Positions 31,335 to 40,854 of a stretch of DNA of 64,000 nt are shown piece after piece. A program made the position numbers and the translations under genes. Within the stretch, counting starts at the first letter, position 1; the number at the start of each line of letters is the position of its first letter. Origin of the DNA: DAITPV01 sp050692555 (GTDB lineage: Bacteria > Actinomycetota > UBA4738 > CALAEC01); contig JBOGVS010000012.1 in NCBI GenBank assembly GCA_050692555.1, positions 8,463 through 72,462 of the forward strand, written 5' to 3'. A model generated the notes under the pieces. That model had not been told where the DNA came from, did no database searches, and was given only the letters and a program-made list of their open reading frames with translations.

Positions 31335-32936
31335 GTGAGCGCGACGGCGTACGACGTGGCCATCATCGGCGGCGGGCACAACGGCCTGGTGTGCGCCGCA
31401 TACCTGGCCCGAGCCGGACGTCGGGTGGTGGTCCTGGAGCGCCGGCATCTGGTGGGCGGGGCCGCGGTCACCGAGGAGCCGTGGCCGGGGTTCCGGGTCT
31501 CCACGGCCTCGTACGTGGTGAGCCTCCTCCAGGACAAGATCGTCCGAGACCTGGACCTCCCCAGGCACGGCTACGAGGTCTACCCGCTGGACCCCGCGTA
31601 CTTCACCCCGTTCCCCGACGGCCGGGGGATCCTGGTGTGGGACGAGCCCCATCGAGCCGCGGAGGAGATCGCCCCGTTCAGCCGCCACGATGCCGAGGCA
31701 TACCTGCGGTACTCGAGGGACCTGGACCGGCTGGCGGACTTCGTCCGGCCGTTGCTGCTCCGAACCCCGCCGGGGATGGAGCTCAGCTCGCTGGACGATG
31801 TGCTCGACGCCGCCTCGTTCGGCGCCTACCTCCTGGGCCACCGGCGCATCCTCCCGGACGTCATCGACCTGATGACGATGTCGGTGGCGGACTTCCTCGA
31901 TCGGTACTTCGTGAACGAAGCGGTGAAGGGGGCGCTGTGCCCCGGCGGAGTAATCGGGATGTGGGGCGGCCCGATGAGCCCCGGCTCCGCCTATGTGCTC
32001 CTCCACCACCGGATGGGCGACGTCAACGGGATCCGCGGGGGGTGGGGATTCGTCCGCGGGGGGATGGGAGGGGTGTCCGAGGCCATCGCCGCGGCGGCCC
32101 GGGAGGCGGGAGCCGAGATCCGCACCACCGCCCCGGTGGCCAGTGTCGACATGCGGAACGGGCGGGCCAACGGGGTCCTCCTGGCCGACGGGACGTGGAT
32201 CAAGGCCCGGGCGGTGGCCTCGGGGACCCACCCCCGAACCACGTTCTTCGACCTGGTGGGCCGGGAGCACCTTCCCGAGGATCTGGTCACCGAGATCGAG
32301 CGGTTCCGGACCCGGGGCTCGTCGGCCAAGGTCAACCTGGCGCTCTCGGAGCTCCCCGACTTCCTGGCCCGCCCCGGGACCCAGCTCGACCTCCAGCACC
32401 CCGAGTTCATCATCAGCCCCTCGGTCGAGTACGTGGAGCGAGCGTGGGACGATGCGAAGCTCGGCCGGCCCTCGGCGCGACCACTGCTCGACTGCGTGAT
32501 CCCCACCACGAAGGACCGAGCGCTGGCCCCGGAGGGGGCCCACATCCTGACCGCGTTCGTCCAGTACGCCCCCTACGATCTGGCCGGTGGGCGGTCCTGG
32601 GACCAGGAGCGTGACGCCCTGGGCGACACCGTGATCGACACGATCGCCGAGTACGCGCCCAACGTGAAGCGGGCGGTGATCCATCGTGAGGTGGTGACCC
32701 CGTTCGACCTCGAGCAGCGTTTCGGGCTCCTGGGAGGGAACATCTTCCAGGGCGAGATGGCCCTCGACCAGCTGTTCAACATGCGGCCGGCGGTCCAGGC
32801 CGGCGCCTACCGGACCCCGGTCCGGGGCCTGTACCTGTGCGGCTCGGGCACCCACCCCGGTGGCGGGGTGATGGGGGCGCCGGGGCACAACGCCGCTCGT
32901 ACGATCCTCCGGGACCTCCGAACGTGGCGGGGCTGA
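31335..32936 (+). CDS. FAD-dependent NAD(P)/phytoene-dehydrogenase-like oxidoreductase (PYROXD2-like)
   Basis: 533 aa. N-terminal dinucleotide-binding motif DVAIIGGGHNGLVCAAYLARAGRRVVVLERR and a C-terminal FAD motif YLCGSGTHPGGGVMGAPGHNAARTIL are those of the phytoene desaturase/PYROXD2 group. No carotenoid genes are nearby, so a carotenoid role is not supported; the substrate is unknown. GTG 31335 (VSATAYD) follows a TACGAT -10 (31321-31326) by 8 bases and has no Shine-Dalgarno, so it is probably leaderless. Confidence 0.87.
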   Translation: MSATAYDVAIIGGGHNGLVCAAYLARAGRRVVVLERRHLVGGAAVTEEPWPGFRVSTASYVVSLLQDKIVRDLDLPRHGYEVYPLDPAYFTPFPDGRGILVWDEPHRAAEEIAPFSRHDAEAYLRYSRDLDRLADFVRPLLLRTPPGMELSSLDDVLDAASFGAYLLGHRRILPDVIDLMTMSVADFLDRYFVNEAVKGALCPGGVIGMWGGPMSPGSAYVLLHHRMGDVNGIRGGWGFVRGGMGGVSEAIAAAAREAGAEIRTTAPVASVDMRNGRANGVLLADGTWIKARAVASGTHPRTTFFDLVGREHLPEDLVTEIERFRTRGSSAKVNLALSELPDFLARPGTQLDLQHPEFIISPSVEYVERAWDDAKLGRPSARPLLDCVIPTTKDRALAPEGAHILTAFVQYAPYDLAGGRSWDQERDALGDTVIDTIAEYAPNVKRAVIHREVVTPFDLEQRFGLLGGNIFQGEMALDQLFNMRPAVQAGAYRTPVRGLYLCGSGTHPGGGVMGAPGHNAARTILRDLRTWRG

Positions 32937-32960
32937 GCGCCGGGCGATAACGTTCGGCCT

Positions 32961-33446
32961 ATGGAACCCCCGAGGGCGGACGGCGCTCTTCGGCTCCTGG
33001 TTCGGCTCCTCCTGGTCGTGGCCGCGCTGCTGCTGCTGTGGCTCTCGGATCAGCGCCTGTACGCCCTCAGAGATGAGTTCGGGGTCTCGTTCCTCTTCCC
33101 TGTGGGGGCATGGCTGGTTTACGTGTTGCTGGCAGCCCTGGCGGGCTTCGCATTTGCCCTCGCACTCGTTCTCCCCTCTCGGTTCGACGGCTACCGGGGC
33201 ATCCGAGTGCTGGTGCTGAGCTTGCCCCCGCTGGTGCTCCTGGTGGTGGGCGTCATCGTGCCAACCCGCAACGTGATCGAGGTGGCCCCGGAGTTCATCC
33301 TTCGCCTGAGCTTGCTGTTCGGTGGAGCCATCCAGGGCGTGGCCGCGGTGATGCTGGGCGCCGTCCTCGGGGCCGGCTTTGCCGAGCGACCCGTCCATCT
33401 AGACCGGGGTAGCCGCCTCAGCCCGGAGGTCGGCCCGCCGGGCTGA
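32961..33446 (+). CDS. Four-helix membrane protein of unknown function
   Basis: 161 aa with hydrophobic segments near residues 11-28, 42-70, 80-98 and 110-138. A TAACGT -10 at 32948-32953 lies 7 bases before the ATG, so the mRNA is likely leaderless. The 3' end overlaps the convergent EamA gene by 48 bp. No family recognised. Confidence 0.65.
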   Translation: MEPPRADGALRLLVRLLLVVAALLLLWLSDQRLYALRDEFGVSFLFPVGAWLVYVLLAALAGFAFALALVLPSRFDGYRGIRVLVLSLPPLVLLVVGVIVPTRNVIEVAPEFILRLSLLFGGAIQGVAAVMLGAVLGAGFAERPVHLDRGSRLSPEVGPPG

Positions 33447-34313
33447 GAGCTCCGAGACGGCCATGGCTCCCAGCACCAGCAGGGCGCCGATCCACTGGTG
33501 GAACGCCAGTCGCTCCCCCAGCCACACCGCGGAGAATGCCGCCGCGGACACCGACTCCCCGGCCAGGATGACCACCGCCCGGGCCGCGGTGACCTGGCGC
33601 TGGGCCAGGACCTGCAGGGTGTAGGCCACCCCGGACCCCAGCACCCCGGTGACCAGCAGCAGGTGCCAGGCATCTACGGCGCCCTCCGGGCGCAACCCCT
33701 CCCCCAGGGCCAGAGTGGCCACCACGTGCAGGGCCGCCGCTCCACCCATCTGGGCCGCCGACAAGAGGACCGGCAGGTGCCGGCCGACGAAGCGGCCGAG
33801 GGTCACGACGTGCGCGGCCCAGGCCACCGACCCCGCCAGGACCAGGAGATCGCCGAATCGAGGGCGGAGGTCCCGGAGGCTGGGGACGGACAGGAGGGCC
33901 AGCCCGACCACCGAGAGGACCACGGCGATCCACACCGCTCGTCGGGCGGACTGACGGAACAGCAGAACCCCGAGGATGGGAACGAACACCACATACAGGC
34001 CGGTGATGAATCCCGCGTTGGTGGCGGTGGTCCGAGCCAGGCCTTCGGTCTGCAGCGTGTAGCCCAGGAAGATGAACGAGCCAAGCAGGAGGCCGGGACC
34101 GACCACCCGCCGGACGTCCGCCCCCCGGATCTGGCGCCGGGCCACCAGCGGGATGGCCGCCACGATCGTCAGGAACCCGATCACCCGGGTCCAGGCCATG
34201 AACGGGTAGATGCCCGTCACCACGATCCCCAGCTTCGCGGCGGGAAACGTGGCCCCCCAGAGGATGGGTGTCAGCAGGAGCAGCAGTCCCGGATCGATCC
34301 GGCGCTCGGCCAT
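33399..34313 (-). CDS. EamA/DMT-family transporter
   Basis: 304-aa protein with ten predicted helices in two EamA repeats (first begins LLLLLTPILWGATFPAAKLGI; second contains VLAGSVAWAAHVVTLGRFVG and AVVILAGESVSAAAFSAVWLGERL). Members export metabolites or amino acids; substrate unknown. ATG 34313 overlaps the amidohydrolase stop by one base (TGATG), so it is cotranscribed with it. Confidence 0.88.
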   Translation of the reverse strand: MAERRIDPGLLLLLTPILWGATFPAAKLGIVVTGIYPFMAWTRVIGFLTIVAAIPLVARRQIRGADVRRVVGPGLLLGSFIFLGYTLQTEGLARTTATNAGFITGLYVVFVPILGVLLFRQSARRAVWIAVVLSVVGLALLSVPSLRDLRPRFGDLLVLAGSVAWAAHVVTLGRFVGRHLPVLLSAAQMGGAAALHVVATLALGEGLRPEGAVDAWHLLLVTGVLGSGVAYTLQVLAQRQVTAARAVVILAGESVSAAAFSAVWLGERLAFHQWIGALLVLGAMAVSELSARRADLRAEAATPV

Positions 34314-35827
34314 CAGCGAGCGAAGACCTCGCGGCCACGCGAGACCGTGAGGACCGGACGCAGCTCTCGAATGTCGTAGATCTCGAACGGGTCGTCGTCG
34401 TAGGCCGCCAAGTCTGCGGCCGCCCCGGGCTCCAGGGTTCCCTTCTTCTCCAGGTGAGCCAGACGCGCGGCGCCGACGGTATGGAGCCGGATGGCTTGCT
34501 CCCGGGTCATCCGCTGTTCGGGGTCGTGGTGGTTCTCCAGGGCCCACACGGCCAGCATCGGATCGAGCGGAGTCACCGGCGTGTCGGACCCAGCGCCCAC
34601 CTCCAGGCCCCGGGCGACCAGATCACGGAACGGGTTCATCCGCCGGGCGCGCTCGGGGCCCAGCCGCCGCTCGTACATCCCGCCCTCATGACCCCACAGC
34701 GCGTCGAACGCCGGCTGCACGGAGATGGCCAGTCCCAGCGCCGCGGCCCGCTCCACCTGCGATGGCGAGGCCATCTCGAAGTGCTCGAGGCGGTGCCGGC
34801 GAGCCCGGAAATGCCGGCGGCTGCGGGAGTCGAGGCTTCCGTAGACCCGGGCCCAGACCTTGAGCGCCTGTTCGATCGCCGCGTCGCCGATCACGTGGAG
34901 CCCGGTCTGGAGCCCGGCCAGATGGGCGTTGTGCAGGAACTCCGCGAGCTCGTCGTCGGCGTAGGTCAGGGTCCCCCGGTCCTCATGGTCCGCATACGGC
35001 TCGTCGAGGAGCGCGGCGGTTCTGGCTCCGATCGAGCCGTCCAGGAACATGTCGCCGCCGATCCTTGGTTGGCCGAGGTCTCCCATCACCCAGGGGATGT
35101 CGCGATCAGCGATGTACGTCACCGCGTCGAGCGGGAGGTCGGCGATGTGGCCCAGGAGGACCTCCACGTCCCGGCGCCCTCGCTTCGCGGGGATGGCCAT
35201 CTCGTGCACGCAGGTCACCCCCCGAGCCGCGGCCAGGCTGGCGGCCTCGAGCTGGGCTCCCCGGATCGCCGCGGCCGGCAGGGAATAGAAATACCACCGC
35301 TGGGCCTGGGAGTTCGCTTCGTGACGAAGGACCCCGATGGGCGCGCCGGATCCGTCCCGTTCCACGCCCTCCAGGTCCTCGACCCCCGAGGCCTTCAGGG
35401 CCGCGGTGTTGGCCAGGCTCACGTAGCCGTCGGCCCGAAGGATCAGGAGCGGCTCCTGGGATGCGCGGTCCAGCTCGGCCATCGACGGGAACGCGGGGTC
35501 GTCCCATCTGGTCTCGTCGAAGGACTGGCCGAGCGCAGGTCCCTGTCGGTGGGCCGCGAACTCCCGGGCGGCCTCAAGCAGCTGGTGCCGGGAGCGCACC
35601 TCGGAGAGATCCAGCCCGGCGAGCGCGGTCCCCGTCCCCGAGAGATGGACGTGGGCGTCGACGAACCCGGGGGCGATGGTGGTGCCCGGAAGCTCCACGG
35701 TGCGCTGAGCCGGCGGAGGCTCGCCCATGCCCACCCGCTCGACGTGACGATCGTCGACCAGGACCCAGTCCGCCTCGCCAAGGAGCGTGAGGGTGCGCAC
35801 GCGCGATGCTCGATAGAGGGTCTTCAA
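34313..35827 (-). CDS. YtcJ-like metal-dependent amidohydrolase
   Basis: 504 aa. Amidohydrolase_3 family: the HxH metal motif is in APGFVDAHVHLSGTGTALAGLDLS, with RADGYVSLANTAALKASG, HVIGDAAIEQALKVW, HRLEHFEMASPSQVERAAALGLAISVQP, GAGSDTPVTPLDPMLAVW and the C-terminal GAAADLAAYDDDPF. Substrate unknown. Start TTG 35827 has GGGGAGG 6 bases upstream and a TAGAAT -10 further back (35859-35854). Divergent from hisD. Confidence 0.87.
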   Translation of the reverse strand: MKTLYRASRVRTLTLLGEADWVLVDDRHVERVGMGEPPPAQRTVELPGTTIAPGFVDAHVHLSGTGTALAGLDLSEVRSRHQLLEAAREFAAHRQGPALGQSFDETRWDDPAFPSMAELDRASQEPLLILRADGYVSLANTAALKASGVEDLEGVERDGSGAPIGVLRHEANSQAQRWYFYSLPAAAIRGAQLEAASLAAARGVTCVHEMAIPAKRGRRDVEVLLGHIADLPLDAVTYIADRDIPWVMGDLGQPRIGGDMFLDGSIGARTAALLDEPYADHEDRGTLTYADDELAEFLHNAHLAGLQTGLHVIGDAAIEQALKVWARVYGSLDSRSRRHFRARRHRLEHFEMASPSQVERAAALGLAISVQPAFDALWGHEGGMYERRLGPERARRMNPFRDLVARGLEVGAGSDTPVTPLDPMLAVWALENHHDPEQRMTREQAIRLHTVGAARLAHLEKKGTLEPGAAADLAAYDDDPFEIYDIRELRPVLTVSRGREVFAR

Positions 35828-35853
35828 CCCGGACCTCCCCGCGAAGCCCGGCG

Positions 35854-35875
35854 ATTCTATCCGTCCCCGTACAAT
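35854..35875. promoter_or_regulatory. Divergent -10 elements for hisD and the amidohydrolase
   Basis: Rightward TACAAT (35870-35875) is 7 bases before the hisD ATG, so the his mRNA is probably leaderless and leaves no room for a His leader peptide. Leftward TAGAAT (35859-35854) serves the amidohydrolase, which keeps a Shine-Dalgarno. Confidence 0.55.
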
Positions 35876-35882
35876 CGCAGGC

Positions 35883-37148
35883 ATGCTTCGCCTGCTTGAC
35901 CTGCGACGGGGCGATCCACCGCCCGAGCCGGTCCGTCCGGCGCTCGACCCCGCGGTGCTCGAAGGCGCCAGGGGGATCTGTGAGCATGTTCGTTCGGACG
36001 GGGATGCGGCGCTCGTGGACCTCACCCGGAGGTACGACGGAGCCGACATCGAGGGCCGCATCGAGGTACCGAAGGACGAGCTGCGGTCCGCAGCGGACCA
36101 GCTCCCCGGTGAGCTGCGCTCGGCGATCGATCGGATGGCCGAACGCCTCCGGGACCTCCATAGGCGCCAGCTTCCCGAGCCCTGGGACGCCGATCGCGAC
36201 GGCGTCCGATACGGGGAGGTGGTCCGGCCCCTGGCGTCGGTGGGCTGCTACGTCCCCGGGGGGCGAGCGGCCTATCCATCCACGGTCCTGATGACCGCGG
36301 TCCCCGCTCGAGTGGCCGGTGTCGGCCGGGTGGTGCTGTGCACTCCGCCGTCCGAGGACAGTTCCCTGCCGCCGGCGGTGCGGTACGCGGCCTCGGTGGC
36401 CGGCATCGACGCCGTGTACCGGATCGGCGGCGCCCAGGCCATCGCCGCCTTGGCCTATGGGACCGAGACCGTGCCGGCGGTGGACAAGGTCGTGGGTCCC
36501 GGCAACGTGTGGGTCACCGCGGCGAAACGGGAGATCGCCGCGGTCGTGGGGATCGACGGCCTGGCCGGACCGACCGAGCTGGTGGTGGTGGCCGGCTCCG
36601 ACGCCGACCCCGTGGTCCTCGGAGCGGACCTGGTGGCCCAGGCCGAGCACGATCCCCTGGCCCGGACCATCCTGGTGTGCCTGGACGACACCCTGGCCGA
36701 GAAGGTGGACCGAGCCCTGGACGCCGAGGTGGAGGCCTCGCCGCGGCGCGAGGTGGTCGCCGCGGCGCTCGGGGAGTCCATGGCGGTGATCGCGGGATCC
36801 GAGGGCGACGCCGCCCGGCTGGTGGACCGCTTGGCTCCCGAACATCTGCAGGTGGTCACCGAGCGTCCCCGAGCGTTCCTGGACCAAGTGCGCTCGTACG
36901 GCGCCGCGTTCCTGGGGCCGCTGACGCCCGTCTCGTTCGGGGACTACGGGGTCGGGTCGAACCACGTGCTGCCGACGATGGCCACCGCGAGGTTCTCCTC
37001 CGGTCTGCGCGCGTCGGACTTCGTGACGGTGTCCAGCGTGGTGGAGGGAACCGCCGACGGGCTGGCCGCACTCGGTCCGGACGTGGAGGCCGTCGCTCGG
37101 GCCGAGGGTCTGCCGGGGCACGCACGGTCCGCCGAGGTACGCCGATGA
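35883..37148 (+). CDS. hisD: Histidinol dehydrogenase
   Basis: 421 aa; catalyses the last two oxidations to L-histidine. Family blocks: VGCYVPGGRAAYPSTVLMTAVPARVAGV, IGGAQAIAALAYGTETVPAVDKVVGPGNVWVTAAKR, GPTELVVVA, LAPEHLQVV and the C-terminal FGDYGVGSNHVLPT. The zinc His-Asp ligands lie in the AEHDPLA and SNHVLP areas. First gene of an eight-gene his operon, with a likely leaderless start. Confidence 0.95.
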   Translation: MLRLLDLRRGDPPPEPVRPALDPAVLEGARGICEHVRSDGDAALVDLTRRYDGADIEGRIEVPKDELRSAADQLPGELRSAIDRMAERLRDLHRRQLPEPWDADRDGVRYGEVVRPLASVGCYVPGGRAAYPSTVLMTAVPARVAGVGRVVLCTPPSEDSSLPPAVRYAASVAGIDAVYRIGGAQAIAALAYGTETVPAVDKVVGPGNVWVTAAKREIAAVVGIDGLAGPTELVVVAGSDADPVVLGADLVAQAEHDPLARTILVCLDDTLAEKVDRALDAEVEASPRREVVAAALGESMAVIAGSEGDAARLVDRLAPEHLQVVTERPRAFLDQVRSYGAAFLGPLTPVSFGDYGVGSNHVLPTMATARFSSGLRASDFVTVSSVVEGTADGLAALGPDVEAVARAEGLPGHARSAEVRR

Positions 37149-38212
37149 CACCGTCCCTCCGTCCCGACCTGGCGTCGGTGGCGCCGTACCGGGCCCCGCA
37201 GGTTGAGGCGCCGGTGCGGCTCAACACCAACGAATGTCCGTATCCCCTGCCTGAAGGGTTCGCCGAAGAGCTCGCCGCGGCGATCGCTCGGATCCCGTTC
37301 AACCGGTACCCGGATCGGGAGGCCACCGCCCTTCGCAAGGGCCTGGCCGAGTACGCCGATCACCCGTTCGCCGGCGTGTGGGCGGCCAACGGGTCGAACG
37401 AGGTCATCCAGCACCTGTGTCTGGCGTACGGCGGCCCCGGCCGCGCTGCGATGGTGTTCGAGCCCACCTACGGGCTGCACTCCTTGATCCCCCGGATGAT
37501 CGGGATGGAGGTGTTGTCGGAGCGCCTCGGCGCCGACTTCCGGCTCGGCCCCGAGGCCGTGGATGCGGTCCGGGACCGGCGGCCGCACGTGGTGTTCGCG
37601 TGCTCGCCGAACAATCCCACGGGGAGCCACCAGCCGCTGTCGGTGATCGAGGCCATGTGCGAGGCGGCCGGCGAGGGGTTGGTGATCGTCGACGAGGCCT
37701 ACGGGGAGTTCGGGGGTGTGACCGCGGGAGATCTGGTCGACGGGCGCCGGAACCTGGCCGTGGTCCGGACCTTCTCGAAGGCGTTCTCGCTGGCGGCGGC
37801 CCGGCTGGGGTACTGCCTGGCGGATCCCAATGTGGTCGAGGACCTCGCCCGGGTCCGGCTCCCGTACCACCTGTCGGCCCTGACCCAGACCGCCGGAGAG
37901 GTGGCCCTGCGGTACGCCAACGAAGCCATGGGCATCTTGGAGCTGGTAGGGGCCGAACGGGATCGCCTGGCCGAATCCCTCGGAGCGATGGAAGCGGTAG
38001 AGGCTGTTCCCTCTGACGCGAACTTCGTCCTGTTCCGCACTGCTGCGAAGGCCGGGGCCCTGTGGCGGGCGTTGCTCGATCGCGGGGTGCTGGTCCGGGA
38101 CGTCTCCGCGGCCCCCGGCCTCGAGCGCTGCCTCCGGGTCACCGCGGGGACTCCCCAGGAGGTCGACGCCTTCCTCGAGGCCTTTCCACCCGCACTCGAG
38201 GAGACTCGATGA
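37145..38212 (+). CDS. hisC: Histidinol-phosphate aminotransferase
   Basis: 355-aa class I/II PLP aminotransferase. VRLNTNECPYPLPEGF near the N-terminus, AANGSNEVIQHL, CSPNNPTGSHQP, the Asp-Tyr pair VIVDEAYGEF and the PLP lysine in RTFSKAFSLAAARLGY are all present, with Arg in LRVTAGTPQEV. Converts imidazole-acetol phosphate to histidinol phosphate. ATGA overlaps at both ends. Confidence 0.94.
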   Translation: MTPSLRPDLASVAPYRAPQVEAPVRLNTNECPYPLPEGFAEELAAAIARIPFNRYPDREATALRKGLAEYADHPFAGVWAANGSNEVIQHLCLAYGGPGRAAMVFEPTYGLHSLIPRMIGMEVLSERLGADFRLGPEAVDAVRDRRPHVVFACSPNNPTGSHQPLSVIEAMCEAAGEGLVIVDEAYGEFGGVTAGDLVDGRRNLAVVRTFSKAFSLAAARLGYCLADPNVVEDLARVRLPYHLSALTQTAGEVALRYANEAMGILELVGAERDRLAESLGAMEAVEAVPSDANFVLFRTAAKAGALWRALLDRGVLVRDVSAAPGLERCLRVTAGTPQEVDAFLEAFPPALEETR

Positions 38213-38790
38213 ACCGGGAGGCGACCACTGAGCGAGCCACCGGGGAGACCCGGGTGACGGTTCGGCTGGACCTGGACGGCTCGGGGACGGGTTCGGCCAA
38301 GACGGGGATCCCGTTCTTCGACCACATGCTGGAGCAGCTGGGGACCCACGCGGGGTGGGACCTGGACGTCCGGGCCGACGGCGACCTCGACGTGGACGCC
38401 CACCACACCGTGGAGGACGTGGGTCTGGCCCTCGGCCGGGCTCTGGCGGAGGCGCTGGGAAACAAGGAGGGGATCCGGCGGTTCGGCCACGCCGCGGTGC
38501 CCCTCGACGAGGCTCAAGTGGATGTGGCCCTGGACCTCTCCGGCCGGCCGTTCGTGACCCACGAGGTCCCGGTCCCCGCGGAGCAGATCGGCACCTACGA
38601 CCCCGGGCTCACCGAGGACTTCGTGCGCGCCTTCGCCACTTCGGCCGGGATGACCCTCCACGCCCGGCTGGTCTCCGGCCGGAGCCCCCACCACGTGGTG
38701 GAGGCCGAGTTCAAGGCCCTTGCTCGAGCCCTGGGCGACGCTTGCATGTTCGAGGGCAGGGGCACACCGTCCACCAAGGGTCTCCTGTAG
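38209..38790 (+). CDS. hisB: Imidazoleglycerol-phosphate dehydratase
   Basis: 193-aa monofunctional HisB. The Mn-binding His motifs are seen as FFDHMLEQLGTHAGW, DAHHTVEDVGLALG and the second-half SPHHVVEAEFKALARAL. No phosphatase domain is attached, and no HisN-type histidinol phosphatase is in this window. ATG 38209 overlaps hisC; the stop overlaps the hisH GTG by one base. Confidence 0.95.
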   Translation: MNREATTERATGETRVTVRLDLDGSGTGSAKTGIPFFDHMLEQLGTHAGWDLDVRADGDLDVDAHHTVEDVGLALGRALAEALGNKEGIRRFGHAAVPLDEAQVDVALDLSGRPFVTHEVPVPAEQIGTYDPGLTEDFVRAFATSAGMTLHARLVSGRSPHHVVEAEFKALARALGDACMFEGRGTPSTKGLL

Positions 38791-39395
38791 TGCCCCGGGT
38801 GTCGATCCTCGACTACGGGATGGGCAACCTGCGGTCGGTGGCCCGGGCCGTGGACCGAGCCGGCGGGGAACCCGTGGTGACCTCGGACCCCGCGCAGGCC
38901 GAGATGGCCGACGCCATGGTGGTGCCCGGTGTGGGCGCCTTCGCCGCGTGCATGGAAGGGCTGCGGGACGCTGGGCTGGATGGCGCCGTGAGAAGGTTCG
39001 CCGGATCGGACCGCCCGCTGCTGGGGGTGTGTCTGGGCATGCAGGTGCTGTTTGACCGGAGCGATGAAGGCGACGCCGAGGGGCTGGGGGTATTCGCCGG
39101 CGAGGTCCGTCGGCTGCCGGCCACCGTGAAGGTCCCCCACATCGGATGGAACGAGGTGTCCTGGACCGCCGGCCACCCGCTGGTGGTGGGGATCGACTCG
39201 GGCACCAGGTTCTACTTCGTCCACTCCTACGCGTGTGTGCCGAAGCAGCCCGTGACCATCGGCGAGACCGAGCACGGGATGCGGTTCGCCGCGGCCGTGG
39301 CTCGCGACACCGTGTTCGCCACCCAGTTCCACCCCGAGAAGTCCGGGGACCCGGGACTGGAGATCTATCGAAACCTGGTCAAGGCGGCGGCGTGA
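38790..39395 (+). CDS. hisH: Imidazole glycerol phosphate synthase, glutaminase subunit
   Basis: 201-aa class I glutamine amidotransferase. Nucleophile Cys in LLGVCLGMQVLFD, and His-Glu of the triad in ATQFHPEKSG. Starts SILDYGMGNLRSVARA, as expected. GTG start overlapping the hisB stop by one base. Supplies ammonia to HisF. Confidence 0.95.
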   Translation: MPRVSILDYGMGNLRSVARAVDRAGGEPVVTSDPAQAEMADAMVVPGVGAFAACMEGLRDAGLDGAVRRFAGSDRPLLGVCLGMQVLFDRSDEGDAEGLGVFAGEVRRLPATVKVPHIGWNEVSWTAGHPLVVGIDSGTRFYFVHSYACVPKQPVTIGETEHGMRFAAAVARDTVFATQFHPEKSGDPGLEIYRNLVKAAA

Positions 39396-40099
39396 TCGTC
39401 ATCCCCGCCATCGACATCCGCGGAGGCCGCGTGGTCCGGCTGAAGCACGGCCGGGCCGAGGAGGAGACCGCCTATGCGGACGACCCCGTGGAGGTGGCTC
39501 GGCGGTTCGTCGGCGAAGGCGCCACGTGGCTCCATCTCGTGGACCTCGACGCGGCCATGGGGACCGGCCACAACCGCGAGATCCTCGGCGAGGTGGTTGG
39601 GGCGGCCGGCGCCCAGGTGCAGGTGGCGGGAGGCCTGCGATCTCCCCAGGCGCTCGACGACGCCCAAGCAGCGGGGGCCGCCCGGCTGGTCCTGGGGACC
39701 GCGGCGATTCTCGATCCCGGGTTCCTGAGAGCGTCGGTGGACCGGCTCGGCGACCGGCTGATCGCCGCCGTCGACGTCGATGGTGACCAGGTCCTGGTCC
39801 GGGGGTGGAAGGAACGGGCCGGCAAGCTCGGCGAGGTGCTCCCCCGGCTGGAGGAGGATGGCGCGCCGAGGCTGCTGGTCACCCAGGTGGCCCGGGACGG
39901 CACCCTGTCCGGTCCGGACATCGGGCTGTACACCCGGCTGGTGGAACGGTGCGGCCGCCCGGTCCTGGCCTCGGGAGGCGTTCGGGACGTGGACGACCTG
40001 CGAGCGCTGTCGGCCACCGGGGTGGAAGCGGCCCTCGTGGGGACCGCGCTGTACGAGGGCCACCTCACGGTGGCTCAGGCCATCCAGGCGATCAAATGA
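39392..40099 (+). CDS. hisA: Phosphoribosylformimino-5-aminoimidazole carboxamide ribotide isomerase
   Basis: 235-aa TIM barrel. VIPAIDIRGGRVVRLKHG at the N-terminus with the catalytic Asp, LHLVDLDAAMGTG, QVAGGLRSPQAL, AAVDVDGDQVLVRGW, VTQVARDGTLSGPD (second catalytic Asp) and VLASGGVRDVDDLRAL. GTGA start overlap with hisH. In some actinobacteria this enzyme is the bifunctional PriA that also serves Trp synthesis; I cannot tell which applies here. Confidence 0.94.
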   Translation: MIVIPAIDIRGGRVVRLKHGRAEEETAYADDPVEVARRFVGEGATWLHLVDLDAAMGTGHNREILGEVVGAAGAQVQVAGGLRSPQALDDAQAAGAARLVLGTAAILDPGFLRASVDRLGDRLIAAVDVDGDQVLVRGWKERAGKLGEVLPRLEEDGAPRLLVTQVARDGTLSGPDIGLYTRLVERCGRPVLASGGVRDVDDLRALSATGVEAALVGTALYEGHLTVAQAIQAIK

Positions 40100-40854
40100 C
40101 TTTGGCCCGCCGGGTGATCCCCTGCCTGGACGTCGACGCCGGCCGGGTGGTGAAGGGAACCCGGTTCGTGGACCTGGTGGACGCCGGCGACCCCGCGGAG
40201 CTGGCCGCCCGCTACGATGGGGAGGGGGCGGACGAGCTGGTGTTCCTGGACATCACCGCCACGGTCCAGGGGCGGGGAGCCACGCTCGACGTGGTGTCCC
40301 GCACCGCGGAGACCGTGTTCATCCCGCTGACGGTGGGCGGCGGGATCCGTTCGGAGCAGGACGTCCGGACCCTGCTGAGGGCCGGAGCCGACAAGGTCTC
40401 GCTGAACACCGCGGCGGTCCACGATCCATCCCTCCTGGCCGCATGTGCCGACCGGTTCGGCACGCAATGTGTGGTCGTCGCCGTCGACGCCCGGAGGCGT
40501 GACGGTGGCTGGGAGGTGGTGGTGGAGGGCGGACGAACCCCCACCGGCCGGGACGCGGTGGCGTGGGCGGAGCAGGCCGCCGAACTGGGCGCCGGAGAGG
40601 TCCTCCTGACGTCGATGGACCGCGACGGCACCGGGGAGGGATACGACCTGGACCTCCTCCGGGCGGTGACCGGGGCCGTCCCGGTGCCGGTGATCGCATC
40701 CGGCGGGGCCGGCCGCCCCCAGCACTTCGCCGACGCCCTGACGGCGGGGGGCGCCGATGCGGTGCTGGCGGCGTCGAGGTTTCATTTCGGAGCGCTCACG
40801 CTTCGTCAGGTGAAGGAGTACCTTGCCCGGAACGGAATCCCGGTGAGGCGCTGA
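40096..40854 (+). CDS. hisF: Imidazole glycerol phosphate synthase, cyclase subunit
   Basis: 252-aa TIM barrel. RVIPCLDVDAGRVVKGTRF (catalytic Asp), FLDITATVQGR, PLTVGGGIRSEQDVRTLLRAGADKVSLNT, CVVVAVDARR, LLTSMDRDGTGEGYD (second catalytic Asp) and IASGGAGRPQHF. Partner of HisH. ATGA overlap with hisA. Confidence 0.95.
   Translation: MTLARRVIPCLDVDAGRVVKGTRFVDLVDAGDPAELAARYDGEGADELVFLDITATVQGRGATLDVVSRTAETVFIPLTVGGGIRSEQDVRTLLRAGADKVSLNTAAVHDPSLLAACADRFGTQCVVVAVDARRRDGGWEVVVEGGRTPTGRDAVAWAEQAAELGAGEVLLTSMDRDGTGEGYDLDLLRAVTGAVPVPVIASGGAGRPQHFADALTAGGADAVLAASRFHFGALTLRQVKEYLARNGIPVRR

Noticed and set aside
33399..33446. Overlap of convergent 3' ends (membrane protein and EamA gene) as a sign of error
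   Set aside because: Similar convergent overlaps of 20-70 bp occur at 11871-11940, 56861-56881 and 60929-60966, so compact convergent ends are normal in this genome.
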